Source: Poteriospumella lacustris
Taxonomy: Eukaryota > Sar > Chrysophyceae > Chromulinales > Dinobryaceae
Assembly: GCA_008000375.1 (NCBI GenBank)
Contig: SMOI01000037.1
Span: forward strand, 13,486-43,297
Direction: 5' to 3'
Length of the DNA stretch: 29,812 nucleotides
Below, one piece after another: positions 1-9,080 of the stretch. Each line of letters begins with the position of its first letter. Position 1 is the stretch's first letter. Both the position numbers and the translations under genes were made by a program. The notes under the pieces were generated by a model. The model saw only the letters and a program-made list of their open reading frames with translations. It was not told the origin of the DNA and made no database searches.

Positions 1-306
1 ACAACAGACAACAGACAACAGACAACAGACAACAGACAACAGACAACAGACAACAGACAACAGACAACAGACAACAGACAACAGACAACAGACAACAGAC
101 AACAGACAATGGACAACAGACAACAGACAACAGACAATGGACAACAGACAACAGAACAGACAACAGACAATGGACAACAGACAACAGACAACAGACAACA
201 GACAACGGACAACAGACAACAGACAACAGACAACAGACAACAGACAACAGACAACAGACAACAGACAACAGACAACAGACAACAGACAACAGACAACAGA
301 CAGACA
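1..306. repeat. Heptanucleotide satellite, unit ACAACAG
   Basis: About 43 head-to-tail copies of ACAACAG begin at the first base, so the array extends beyond the window. Variant units ACAATGG occur at 106-112, 134-140 and 167-173, an ACAACGG unit at 202-208, and a shortened 5-base unit near 155-159. The last units decay into CAGACAGCAG. The unit has no stop codon in any of the six frames, so it gives spurious open frames of repeated TTDNRQQ; I do not regard these as genes. It lies about 150 bp upstream of the peroxiredoxin start. Confidence 0.97.
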
Positions 307-454
307 GCAGGCGTTGTTGTCGTCGTCGTCGTGTACCGGCGATCACTGCGTCAGCGACGCGATCCCAAGATCGCCTCCTGCGTCATCGTCACTCGTTGAA
401 GCCGAAGAGAAGACCAATTGACAGATTGGCGATGAAATCATATTGTGAGGAGCA

Positions 455-1111
455 ATGTGTCTTGTTATCCAGCTAATTATGTGCGCCTTTCTCGCCTGCG
501 TTGTGAAGTCTGGCGCCTTCGCAGGCGTCTATCGACGAGGCCTCTCCCCGACCATGTCCACTGCCCGCCAGCTTGCTGTCGGAGACCGTGCACCAGACTT
601 CGAGCTGAAGAACGCAAAAGGACAGAGCTTTAGACTGTCGGATTATTTGGGGAAGAAGTCTGTCGTTGTCTTCTTCTACCCCGCCGACAACTCTCCCGGC
701 TGCACGCAACAAGTCTGCGCATTCCAACGTAAATTTCCTGATTTTCGGGCCGCGAATGCCGAGGTGTTTGGAGTTAGCAACGGGGGCGTGGCAGATAAGG
801 AGAAATTCATCGCTTCGAACAGAGTCACTTCTTACGAGCTGCTGATCGACGAAGGCGACAAAGTGCGAAAGGCTTGGAAAGTGCCCCGCGCACTCTTTGG
901 TAAGCACTCTTTTGTCCCATAGAGACATCCTCATCTGATGAAGCTACGTGTTTTGCATGACCATTGCCCAGGAGTCATCCCCGGTCGAGTGACGTACGTG
1001 GTCGACCCCGCCGGCAAAGTCGTCGAGATCTTCGACGATTTGGCGCGGGCGGCGCTGCACACCGACAAGGCTCTCGATGCCGTCCGAGCTGCAGCCAAAA
1101 CGAAGCAGTAA
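455..1111 (+). CDS. Peroxiredoxin Q (BCP-type thiol peroxidase), probably plastid- or secretory-targeted
   Basis: A 194-residue thioredoxin-fold peroxidase that would reduce hydrogen peroxide and organic hydroperoxides using thioredoxin. Exons are 455-899 and 972-1111; the 72-bp intron (900-971) has a GTAAGC donor and CAG acceptor, and splicing restores ALFGVIPGRVTYVVDP. The PGCTQQVC motif carries the peroxidatic Cys83 and the resolving Cys88 five residues on, the PrxQ/BCP arrangement. VGDRAPDFEL opens the catalytic domain near residue 42. The first 20 or so residues are hydrophobic, like a signal peptide, and are followed by SGAFAG and an Arg/Ser-rich stretch; this resembles the bipartite plastid leader of complex red plastids. 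A second ATG at 554, in good context, would give a leaderless cytosolic form. Family assignment is firm; targeting is inferred. Confidence 0.9.
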
Positions 1112-1167
1112 ATTCCCGCTGTCAATACTATCCCCCGCAACAAATTGGTTCGGCGTCTTCTCTTGTG

Positions 1168-1173
1168 AATAAA
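1168..1173 (+). promoter_or_regulatory. Candidate polyadenylation signal AATAAA
   Basis: AATAAA lies 57 bases after the peroxiredoxin stop codon, inside the 183-bp gap to the convergent MED4 gene. Position and sequence fit a cleavage/polyadenylation signal, but many protists do not depend on this hexamer. Confidence 0.35.
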
Positions 1174-1294
1174 CTACGAGTATAAGTTACGGTACAAATG
1201 CATAGTAACATGCGCATAAATGATGATGGCGTATTCCGTATTGGGCGGCCGCTGCATGGCGCCATGAAAAGGAATTACATACAGGCTGACCGCT

Positions 1295-1969
1295 TCACTC
1301 GTTATCCTCGTCGGAGTCGCCGAAGTTTCCGAAGTCGGCGGCGGTCTGTCTGGTCTGCTGCTGATCTGGTCCTGCCCTTTCGTCTGTAACCTGTCCACCG
1401 CTGTGACCATCGACTCCCGCGATGGGCTGGCGTCTCGACGCTTGCTCTTCGTCCACGTTCATGGCGGTGTCATATTCCTCGTCGCCGTAGTCGTCGTCCT
1501 CGTCGCCAACCGATTCACCCTCATCCATCGCGGTTTCCACTCGGGAGACATTTCTTAACTGCTCCTTGAATCTTTTTGCCAGAACTGTGTACCTTCGTCC
1601 AGCATCGCTTTCGTCGGTCGCAGTCTTTAAAGCCCCAGCCTCCGATGAGCCATCTTTACTGACGAGACCGTTCCTCATTTGTTCAGGCTGCGGAGCAGGA
1701 GGAAACATGTTTATCCACGGTAAGCCCTCCTTCCAGCCGCGTGGACATCGGAATGTCGTGCGAATATTTATCGCGGAGTCTATAATATAGCTGGCCATTT
1801 GCTTGCTGTACGCGTCGTCTACTTCATTTTCGAGTTCTGAGAAGAACTTTGCATTGTCTCGATAAAACGATTCAATGCGGGACTTAACTTCCCACAATCG
1901 ATCGGGATCATTGGAGAGCAGGAACGAAAACTCCTGCTTCAATGGCTTCGCGACCTCCGTCTGCATCAT
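1295..1969 (-). CDS. MED4: Probable Mediator complex subunit 4 (MED4)
   Basis: A 224-residue protein on one exon, opening with MMQTEV. MED4 is a middle-module subunit of Mediator, the bridge between transcription factors and RNA polymerase II in the nucleus. An N-terminal helical segment (about 1-60) leads into YIIDSAINIRTT and then GW...PPAPQPEQMRNGL at about 79-103. This follows the MED4 order, in which a helix ending at a conserved IS/aromatic segment precedes a Gly/Trp region and a PPAPQxEQMR block. After about residue 145 the protein becomes a disordered acidic tail (DEDDDYGDEEYD) ending DFGNFGDSDEDNE. The gene is convergent with the peroxiredoxin and shares a divergent promoter region with the RGS-receiver gene. 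The identification rests on the short PPAPQPEQMR signature, so a profile search is warranted; no intron is evident. Confidence 0.65.
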   Translation of the reverse strand: MMQTEVAKPLKQEFSFLLSNDPDRLWEVKSRIESFYRDNAKFFSELENEVDDAYSKQMASYIIDSAINIRTTFRCPRGWKEGLPWINMFPPAPQPEQMRNGLVSKDGSSEAGALKTATDESDAGRRYTVLAKRFKEQLRNVSRVETAMDEGESVGDEDDDYGDEEYDTAMNVDEEQASRRQPIAGVDGHSGGQVTDERAGPDQQQTRQTAADFGNFGDSDEDNE

Positions 1970-2186
1970 CCGGTTCGACGATTCTGTGTGTCTGTCTCTT
2001 CAACGAATCTGCTCGTCGAACTCGATTGTCAAATCCTCGCGATGTGAACGAGGAGGTATGATACACTTCACTCACGCCACTTGCTGTTGCCAATAGCAAA
2101 CACGCAAATACCCTTTATCTTTTGCATGGATCATGGACGTGGATCATGAATCATGAATCACTGCTGCAGCGATGCAAGAGCAGGCC

Positions 2187-2256
<70 letters not shown>

Positions 2257-2732
2257 GGCCATGACTTCCTGCCCAACACCCCAAATCCGCCCAGAATAGT
2301 CCCATGGTATGGTGCATCAAAAATACATCACATGCATATGGTGAATAGGTTAGGGTTAGTGGCGGATGACCTCCTGTGATGGACGGTAAGGATAACCTCG
2401 TAATGTAGAATACACGCCAGCCTCGCCGCCTGCCAACTGCCTGTGCTTCTGTGATTTTGCGATTCTGTGATTCTGTGATTCTGCGGTGGCTGTAACGGAA
2501 ACCGTCGCGTTGCACAACGGAACCGTCGCGGCACGGCGCGTTAGCTGCGAGGCGATCGCTGCGGTCGCATCGCGAGCGACCGTCGCTATCGCGCTGCTCG
2601 TTCCTTCGGCGAGAAAGCATCTGCCGCGAAGAAAAATAAATTGGTATTCGCAGCTAGTGCTCCCGATCAATTCTTTGCAGTTGATGTACTTTTTTTGAAT
2701 TTTTGTCCTTTCTGCTGGCGTAGTCGAAGTCC
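1970..2732. other. Divergent intergenic region between MED4 and the RGS-receiver gene
   Basis: This 763-bp stretch separates two genes read outward, so it should hold both promoters. I see no convincing coding frame. It contains short GGATCATG-type repeats at 2125-2160, the (ATG)n tract at 2187-2257, a short ATTCTGTG-type repeat near 2456-2483, and a GC-rich island near 2490-2620. No clear TATA box was found. Confidence 0.6.
2187..2257. repeat. Perfect (ATG)n microsatellite
   Basis: About 23 uninterrupted ATG units lie within the divergent promoter region. Translated in the frames without stops they give homopolymers of Met, Asp or Ile, which I treat as artefacts. Confidence 0.97.
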
Positions 2733-4646
2733 ATGGGTTGCATCTCATCTCGCCGAGTCGTGGTGATTTTGTCCGCGCGGCGATCCATGACTCAGTCCAT
2801 CGAGGAGCGCCACGCTGCTCCTCAGCCAAACGAAAAAAGTACAAGCATTCAAGACGATGCCCGTTCTTTCCGCTCCAAGGTTGGAGCCTTGAAAATGCTT
2901 ATTCGAACCCCCACTGCGTACGACTCCATTTTGAAGTATCTGAAGCAGAATGGGCGCGGTGAATACCTCGTGTGTTACCGCGATATGGAAGAAATCAAGG
3001 GTCTTGACGACGACCAGATGGTAAGTCGCACGGCCGCGCTGATTTGGCGCTACAAAACCAGCTTCGAGGCGGTGCGCTCTCGCGGCCACGTGACCGACAC
3101 CATCGAGTACCGTATATGGGAATGCTTCGGCAAGCTGCGCCAATTGGACATTGCCAACGCCCACGCGGATGTGGTGAAGAAATACCTCATCATCGCGCAG
3201 AACGAGATCATGGCGCGCCTCGTGATTCCCTTCGACGACTACCTCGGCTCAGCGACCTACAAGGAGTGGCAAGATTCGCAGATCGATGCGGAGAAGCAAC
3301 GCCGTCAAATCATGCTTGCCAGTCGCCAAAACAGTCGCGATAACTCGCAGAACTTCAGTCTGTCGATGACGGCGGGCGAGCAGTCCGGCCGCGTGTCCAC
3401 GATGCACAGTAGTCGATTCCGCGAGGCCGCCTCGCCGGCCAATTCGTTTCACTCGACGGCTGGTGGGGCTAATCTCTTGTCCGCGGCGTCCAATGTCGCG
3501 TCCAGCGGCAGTGCGAAGCAGCAGGCGCCGTTCTTGGGCGCCGACTTCGCGGTATGCGCGGCCGACTACCCCGAAGTGCTGGTGGTGGACGACTCGCTGG
3601 TGACGCTGAAGATCACCGGACTGACGCTGGAGCGCGATGGTCACAAGGTCGAGCGCGCGTCGAACGGACAGATAGCGCTGCAGCTGATGAAGTCGCGTCA
3701 GTACGACGTGGTGCTCATCGACTGCAACATGCCGGTGATGGACGGCTTCGAGGCTGTGCGTCTCTTCCGCGAGCACGAGCGCTCGATCAACGATCCGGCG
3801 CTCTTCGCCTTCCGGCGTCGTCCGGGCGCGCGGCGTCAAGACCCGAACTCGATCCGCGAGGAAGACGAATACGACGACGACGTGTCGGACATCTCTGACA
3901 GCGACGACGAGCTGTACGGCGAGGAGGCGTCGCTGCCGCGTCCTCTGCCCGCCGAGCCAACGACGCAGGTATCGCAGCCGGTCCTGTTGTCCTTTCCGAA
4001 CTCGCCCAGTTCGGACCATCGCAAAGCGCAGACGACGCAGGCGACGGACGACGCCGCAGGGCACTCGGTGGTGCCGATGCCGGGCGAGCGTCAGATGCGG
4101 CGCACGCTGACGAACGAGCACTACCACCAGCTGATCGTCGGCATGTCGGGCAACATCGACGACGAGACGCGCGAGCGCGCCTTCCGCGCGGGCATGGACT
4201 TCTTCCTGCCCAAGCCCTTCACCCTGCAGAAGTTCATCGAGACGCTGCGTCAGTCGCGCGAACTGAAGCGCCAGCAGTGGCTGCAGGCGAAGGGCGGGGC
4301 GTCGGCAGTGGACAGCAGCAGCGCCGTGACCGACCTCAACACCATCGTGGACAGCATGGCGGGCAGCAGCACCAGCACTACGCAGCACACCGAATCCGCG
4401 AAGACGCACCCGCAGACGGCGACGACCAGTGCGGCGACGGCGCTGGCTGCGGCGGTGGTCGCGGCCGCCTGTGCGGCTGTCGACGGTAACTCGGCGCCGA
4501 AGGCCGCGCCCAACGCGCTGGTGGCGGAGCAACCGCCGCTGGTCGAAGCGCCGCCCGACAGCACCTCGGCGAAGGAAAAAGCGAAAGACGCCGCGGTCTC
4601 GCCGCAGTCGCTGGTTGCGCCTGAGACGGTGCCTACGCCGCAATAG
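2733..4646 (+). CDS. RGS domain - response regulator receiver fusion, N-terminally acylated
   Basis: A single-exon protein of 637 residues. It starts MGCISS, which fits N-myristoylation (Gly2, Ser6) with palmitoylation of Cys3, suggesting a membrane location. Residues about 58-190 resemble an RGS domain, the GTPase-activating module for G-alpha subunits: helical, with YLVCYRDMEEI early and FDDYLGSATYKEW at the end. Residues about 282-510 form a receiver domain with the acidic pair Asp286/Asp287, phospho-acceptor Asp330 in LIDCNMPVMDG, Ser472 in IVGMSGN and Lys494 in LPKPF. All expected catalytic residues are present. About 110 residues, rich in Asp, Glu and Ser, are inserted between helix 3 and strand 4 (about 352-463). 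The tail after 515 is Ala/Ser/Thr-rich and probably disordered. The receiver call is firm, the RGS call good. No histidine kinase lies nearby. Confidence 0.85.
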   Translation: MGCISSRRVVVILSARRSMTQSIEERHAAPQPNEKSTSIQDDARSFRSKVGALKMLIRTPTAYDSILKYLKQNGRGEYLVCYRDMEEIKGLDDDQMVSRTAALIWRYKTSFEAVRSRGHVTDTIEYRIWECFGKLRQLDIANAHADVVKKYLIIAQNEIMARLVIPFDDYLGSATYKEWQDSQIDAEKQRRQIMLASRQNSRDNSQNFSLSMTAGEQSGRVSTMHSSRFREAASPANSFHSTAGGANLLSAASNVASSGSAKQQAPFLGADFAVCAADYPEVLVVDDSLVTLKITGLTLERDGHKVERASNGQIALQLMKSRQYDVVLIDCNMPVMDGFEAVRLFREHERSINDPALFAFRRRPGARRQDPNSIREEDEYDDDVSDISDSDDELYGEEASLPRPLPAEPTTQVSQPVLLSFPNSPSSDHRKAQTTQATDDAAGHSVVPMPGERQMRRTLTNEHYHQLIVGMSGNIDDETRERAFRAGMDFFLPKPFTLQKFIETLRQSRELKRQQWLQAKGGASAVDSSSAVTDLNTIVDSMAGSSTSTTQHTESAKTHPQTATTSAATALAAAVVAAACAAVDGNSAPKAAPNALVAEQPPLVEAPPDSTSAKEKAKDAAVSPQSLVAPETVPTPQ

Positions 4647-5955
4647 GCGGCGCCGTCGCGTGCCGCTCGCGCAGTCACCGGTGGTACCTCCGCATCTGTG
4701 TCCCCGGCGAGCCGCGTCTTGTTGTTGCGTGTGTCGCAGTCTGTTTGAATCTCGTGTGAATCTGCCCTTGTCTGTGTCGCCCGCGGGTCGCGCCGGTCGT
4801 CCGTGCGTCCGCCTCATCTGTGTCTCTCGCCGCGTGGCGATCGCCTCCACGTCGCCCTCTTCGTTTCCGCATCTCTTTCACTTTCCGAAGAGCAGCGTGT
4901 GCCTATTCTGTTGCTGTTGTCATTGCCCGTGCGTGTCTCTGTTGCGTTCGCCTTGTTTCTGCCCTTTCTCTCTTTGTTTGATTTCTTTCGGTCCGTCGCG
5001 TCTCTGCTGCGCCTCCTTTCATCGCGCGTCGCCGGCCGCCGCTGTCCTCGCGGGTTGGCGGCGCTGGTGAGCGTCTTTTGTTTCCTCTGTTTGGTGCATT
5101 GGTTGTTGTCGCGTTGTGTCTTTACACATTGGGTCTCTGCTCGTGCTGTGTCTTGTGGTGCGCTTTGGTTTTAGCTGCGGCGTCGCTGTCGCCGTCTGTA
5201 ATTCGTTTAACTCCGCTGTCATTGTCTCCTCGTCGATGGCCGGCGGCGGCCTGAGCCTCAGCCACCCGGTGCTGTGTCGCAGCACGCGTCTGCTGTGTCA
5301 ATCGAGTGTGTGTTCGCACCGCGAAACTGATGCGAACCGGGGACAACGGTGGGCTGGAGCCGGCTATGAGCTGCGCATGTGAGCGCCCTTTGGTCACAAC
5401 GCGACCAGATGCTCCGTGTGTAAAGAGACAACGCCACAACAACAAAATGTTTCTTTCTTTCGGCGACGGGTTCTTTGGAGGCGACTTTGTGTTCGAAGTT
5501 GCGGGTTTGGTTGGAGCTCGAGTTAGAGTTAGAGCTGGGGTAAGAGTCAGGGTAAGAGTCAGGGTAAGACTCAGGGTTAGACTCAGGGTTAGACCACTGT
5601 AAGAGTACGGGTTGGGGTTTTGGGGTTTTGGGGGTTGGGTTGGGGTTTGGGGTTTGGGGTACATAGACTAAACCACTCAGATCTACCCAGAAGTCCCAGA
5701 GACATCGCGACGACGACGACGACGACGCCTCGTCCAGCGGCGGGCGTCGAGCCAGCCAAACGTCGCGATGGGAAAGCCCTTCGGCCCTCTCCATAGCTCA
5801 TTCAGCAGCCATCCTCATTTGTGACGTCTGTCTCGTCACACTCTTCAGTCGAGGAAACGCTCGACCCCAAGGGCAATCGGAGCGCCAACAGGAGAGGGAG
5901 ACGTGCGACGCACCGAGAAGACATTTCTTCAGTCCCACCTTGACTCTGTCTCTGA
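4647..5955. other. Non-coding spacer between the RGS-receiver and TrhO-fusion genes
   Basis: A 1309-bp region. From about 4690 to 5300 the plus strand is rich in pyrimidines and in TCT/TGT words, giving hydrophobic Leu/Ser/Phe/Val frames that look like composition artefacts. It then passes into the G-rich block at 5517-5660 and a short (GAC)n run near 5709-5727. I see no supportable gene or RNA here; the promoter of the next gene must lie at its right end. Confidence 0.6.
5517..5660 (+). repeat. G-rich telomere-like degenerate repeat block
   Basis: Two parts adjoin. From about 5517 to 5595 there are GTTAGA units and roughly five copies of a 12-base unit of the type AGGGTAAGAGTC, grading into AGGGTTAGACTC. 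From about 5609 to 5660 come runs of three to five G separated by two to four T (GGGGTTTTGGGG, GGGGTTTGGGG). The second part has ample G-runs for an intramolecular G-quadruplex. Confidence 0.85.
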
Positions 5956-8900
5956 ATGCCTTCCAGGCGAAGCGATAGGGTCTTCTTCGTTTCATCCGTG
6001 TGCTTTGTAGTCATCGTTCTGCTCGCTCGGCCCGCCCCGGTCAGTTGCTTGCACGTCACCATGTTGTTGACCATGCGGTTGCGCCCCTACGCCCTGCGGA
6101 GGTCCTCGTTCGTGACGAGGGCACTGTCGTTGAATCGCATCGGCCCCTCTCTCCCAGGCTTCCTCTTGCGGTACGAGAAAATGCACCTGCGACTGGCGTC
6201 GAGCGCGCTGTCGTTCTCGTCGCTCAGCGACATGAGTCTGCCCGCCTCCGCGCTCAACACCACACCGGGCGCGAAGCCTCATCCAGAGGAGTCTCCGCTG
6301 GCCCCCACGCCAGTCGTCGTTAATTTACATTTGGACGCGCTGCTCGTCAAGTTTCTGCAGACGAAGCAGCGCAAGACGCGCATGCTGGTCAGCGGCAAGA
6401 AGGTCGAGACGCTGTCGCTCGCGGGCCTCCGGGACCTCGTGGGGCGCCGCCTGCCCTTCCTGAAAGACCAGCCATATCGCCTGGCCTGGCGGTTCCCCGA
6501 CCAGGACACGATGGAGCCGCTGGAGTCCTCGCAGCAATGGGTGGCGGCGCTGCAGGCCGCGCAGGCGACGAACGAGTCGCTCGTGCTGCTGGTGCGGCGC
6601 ACGCCGGGCGTCTTCCCGCCGCCCTCGTGGGTGTGCCCGCCCGACGAGGCGGCGGCGGGAGAGTCGTCGCCCGCGAGCCGCCTGCTCGGCGGGATCGACG
6701 GCGAAGAGGAGATTCTGCGCGACCTGGCGGCCGTCGACCCCGACGAGTCGGCGGGCTACGCGCTCGTCTCCTTCTACCGCTTCGTCGCCATCGCCGACCT
6801 GCAGGCGGCGGCGGAGTCGCTCGAGCGACTGTGGCGCCCCTTCGGAGCGCTCGGCCGCGTCTACGTGGCCAACGAGGGCGTCAACGCGCAGATGGCGGTG
6901 CCCGACAACGTCCTCGAGCTCTTCTGCGTCGCGACGAAGCGCCACGGCCTCCTGCGCGACGTGCCAGTCAATGTCGACGAGCGCCTGACGCGCGAAGCCT
7001 ACGCAAACGCGACGCCGTTTCGCGCGCTGCACGTGCGTCCGCGCGCACAGATCGTGGCGGACGGGCTGCCCGAGGCGCTCGACTGGTCGCGCGCGGGCAC
7101 CGAGCTGTCGGGGCTGCAGTGGCACGAGGCGCTGGACGCGGTGGGCAGCCGCGGCGGCGCCGTGCTGGACTGCCGCAACGTCTACGAGACGGACGTGGGC
7201 ATCTTCGACCACGCCGAGCCGCTGAACACGACGTTCTTCCGCGAGTCGTGGGCCGCGCTGGACGAGCGTCTGCAGCACGTCGACCGCGACGCGCCCGTGC
7301 TCACGTACTGCACGGGCGGCATCCGCTGCGTCAAGGTCAACGCCTACCTCGAGCAGAAGCTGGGCTTCCGCAACACCTACCGCCTCAAGGGCGGCGTCAT
7401 CGCCTACCACCGCGAGCTGCGCCGCGTGCAGGCGGAGCTGGCGCAGGCGCAGCCCGCCGAGGCCGCGGCGGGCGCCGGCGACGCCAGCGCCGCTCCGTCG
7501 CAGGCCTTCGCGAGGGACGCCGCGCGGTTCTACCCCGCCGCGCCGGAGGTCAGCGTCGACGCCTCGCGCGGCGTCGTCGAGGTGCGCGCGCCGTCGCTGG
7601 CGCCGGCCGCGGCGCAGGCGGCGGCGCCGCCGGTGGCGGTGCAGCGCCTCGCGTCGAAGTTCCGCGGCGTGAACTACGTCTTCGACGACCGCATGGGCGC
7701 GCGCGTCACCGACGACGTCCTGGGCCAGTGCGACACCTGCGGCGCGCCCTGCGACGCCTACGTCAACTGCCGCAGCGACGCCTGCAACCTGCGCTTTCTG
7801 CAGTGCGCCGCCTGCGCGCCGCTGTGGCGCGCGTGCTGCTCGCAGGCGTGTCGCGCCGCGCGCGCCGCGCAGGACGAGCGCCGCGCGGACAAGGCGCGCC
7901 ACCAGAGCGAGCGCCGCCAGCTGCAGATGCTCAGCCGCGCCGCGAAGCTGCAGCAGTCGCAGCAGCAGAGCGCGCGGGCGGCGGCGAAGGCCGCAGCCGC
8001 CGTCGACGCGCCAGGCGCCGCCGCCGCCGCCGCAGCCGCCGCAGCGGGAGCCTCGTTCCGCGACCACGCGCTGGCGGGGTCGACGGCGTCGACCGCCGCG
8101 CCGGGCGACGCGGCCGGCGACGCCGTCTTCAGCGCGCGCGTGCAGACGCGGCTCGGCGACTACTGTGAGGCGATGTCGGCGCCCGAGCCGCCGACGCTGG
8201 CCGCGCTGCGCGAGGAGACGCAGCGCCGCTACCCGGCGAACGTCGCGCGGATGCTGTCGTCGCCGTCGCAGGGCGCGCTGCTGAGCCTCCTCGCGAGCCT
8301 GCAGCGCGCCGAGCGCGTCCTGGAGCTGGGCAGCTTCACCGGCTACGCGACGCTGTGGCTGAGCCGCGACTTCGGCCGCGCCGCGACCGACGACGTCGCC
8401 GCCGCGGCGCCCGGGCGCGTCGTCCACTCGTGCGACGTGGACGACGCGGCCGCCGCCGTCGCCGCGCGCTACTTCGAGCGCGCGTACGGCGCGGCGGCCG
8501 AGCGACACATCGTGTTCCGCCGCGAGAGCGCCGAGGAGACGCTGCAGCGCGCGCGCCGCGAGCAGCTGCGCTTCGACATGTAAGTGCCCCGCCCCGCCCC
8601 GCCACCCGCCACTCGCCACTCGCCGCTGACCGCCGCTGACCACCGCTGACCGCCGCCGTGTCTCGTGCCGCAGGGTCTTTCTGGACGCCGACAAGCGCCG
8701 CTACGTCGACTACGTGCGCACGCTGCTGGGCGACGCGGAGCACGCGCCGCTGCTGCGGCCGGGCGCGCTGCTGGTGGTGGACAACACGCTCTGGAAGGGC
8801 CTCGTGCTGCGCGCCGCCGACCCCGCCGCCGCCGCTGCCTCCGACGACGACGGCGACGAGGCGCTGCCGCGGCCCGAAGACTTCGGCCCCGCCGCGCGCA

Positions 8901-9025
8901 TGGCCCGGCGCGCCGCCGACATGCACGCGTTCAACGCGTTCGTGCAGGCGCAGCCGGCGCTGGCGCCGCTGCTGCTGCCGCTGCGCGACGGCCTGTCGCT
9001 CGTGCGCTACGCGCCGCCGCTGTAA
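5956..9025 (+). CDS. PB1-like / TrhO (tRNA U34 hydroxylase, rhodanese) / O-methyltransferase fusion protein
   Basis: A 991-residue multidomain protein. Exons are 5956-8579 and 8674-9025; the 94-bp intron (GTAAGT...GCAG) splits an AT|G codon and yields FDMVFLDADK. In order: an N-terminal leader (hydrophobic 9-23, then Arg/Ser-rich); a PB1-like fold (about 120-215); a TrhO/UPF0176 N-terminal domain from about 267 (GRVYVANEGVNAQ); a rhodanese domain with catalytic Cys452 in YCTGGIRC; a cysteine-rich module, Cys592-Cys632, beginning CDTCGAPC, as in bacterial TrhO; an Ala/Arg/Gln helical linker; and a family-3 SAM methyltransferase (about 724-991) with VLELGSFTGY at 788 and metal ligands in FLDADK (879-882) and VVDNT (911-912). 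TrhO hydroxylates tRNA U34, and the methyltransferase could convert this to 5-methoxyuridine. An ATG at 6061 in a strong CACCATG context is an alternative start. The gene ends 55 bp from the convergent SPRY gene. Confidence 0.85.
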
Positions 9026-9080
9026 CCGCCGCCTAACCGACCGCCCTTCAGCCCCGGCCCCGCCCCCCGCGGGGCTCGTC

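Noticed and set aside
109-421. Two small frames of repeated DNRQQTT
   Set aside because: Produced by the stop-free heptamer satellite, with unrelated tails.
3020-3060. Possible 41-bp intron (GTAAGT...CCAG) in the RGS-receiver gene
   Set aside because: Removing it breaks the frame and deletes part of the RGS-type domain; it is shorter than any supported intron here.
3249-4850. 533-codon antisense frame over the RGS-receiver gene
   Set aside because: Arg-rich shadow of a well-supported receiver-domain gene.
4803-5174. Hydrophobic 123-codon frame that might be a membrane protein
   Set aside because: It lies in pyrimidine-rich spacer where Leu/Ser/Phe/Val follow from composition, with no charged-residue pattern or conserved motif.
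6325-8694. 789-codon antisense frame and 543-codon alternative plus frame over the TrhO fusion
   Set aside because: Both are Arg/Ala-rich composition shadows; the supported frame carries clear enzyme motifs.
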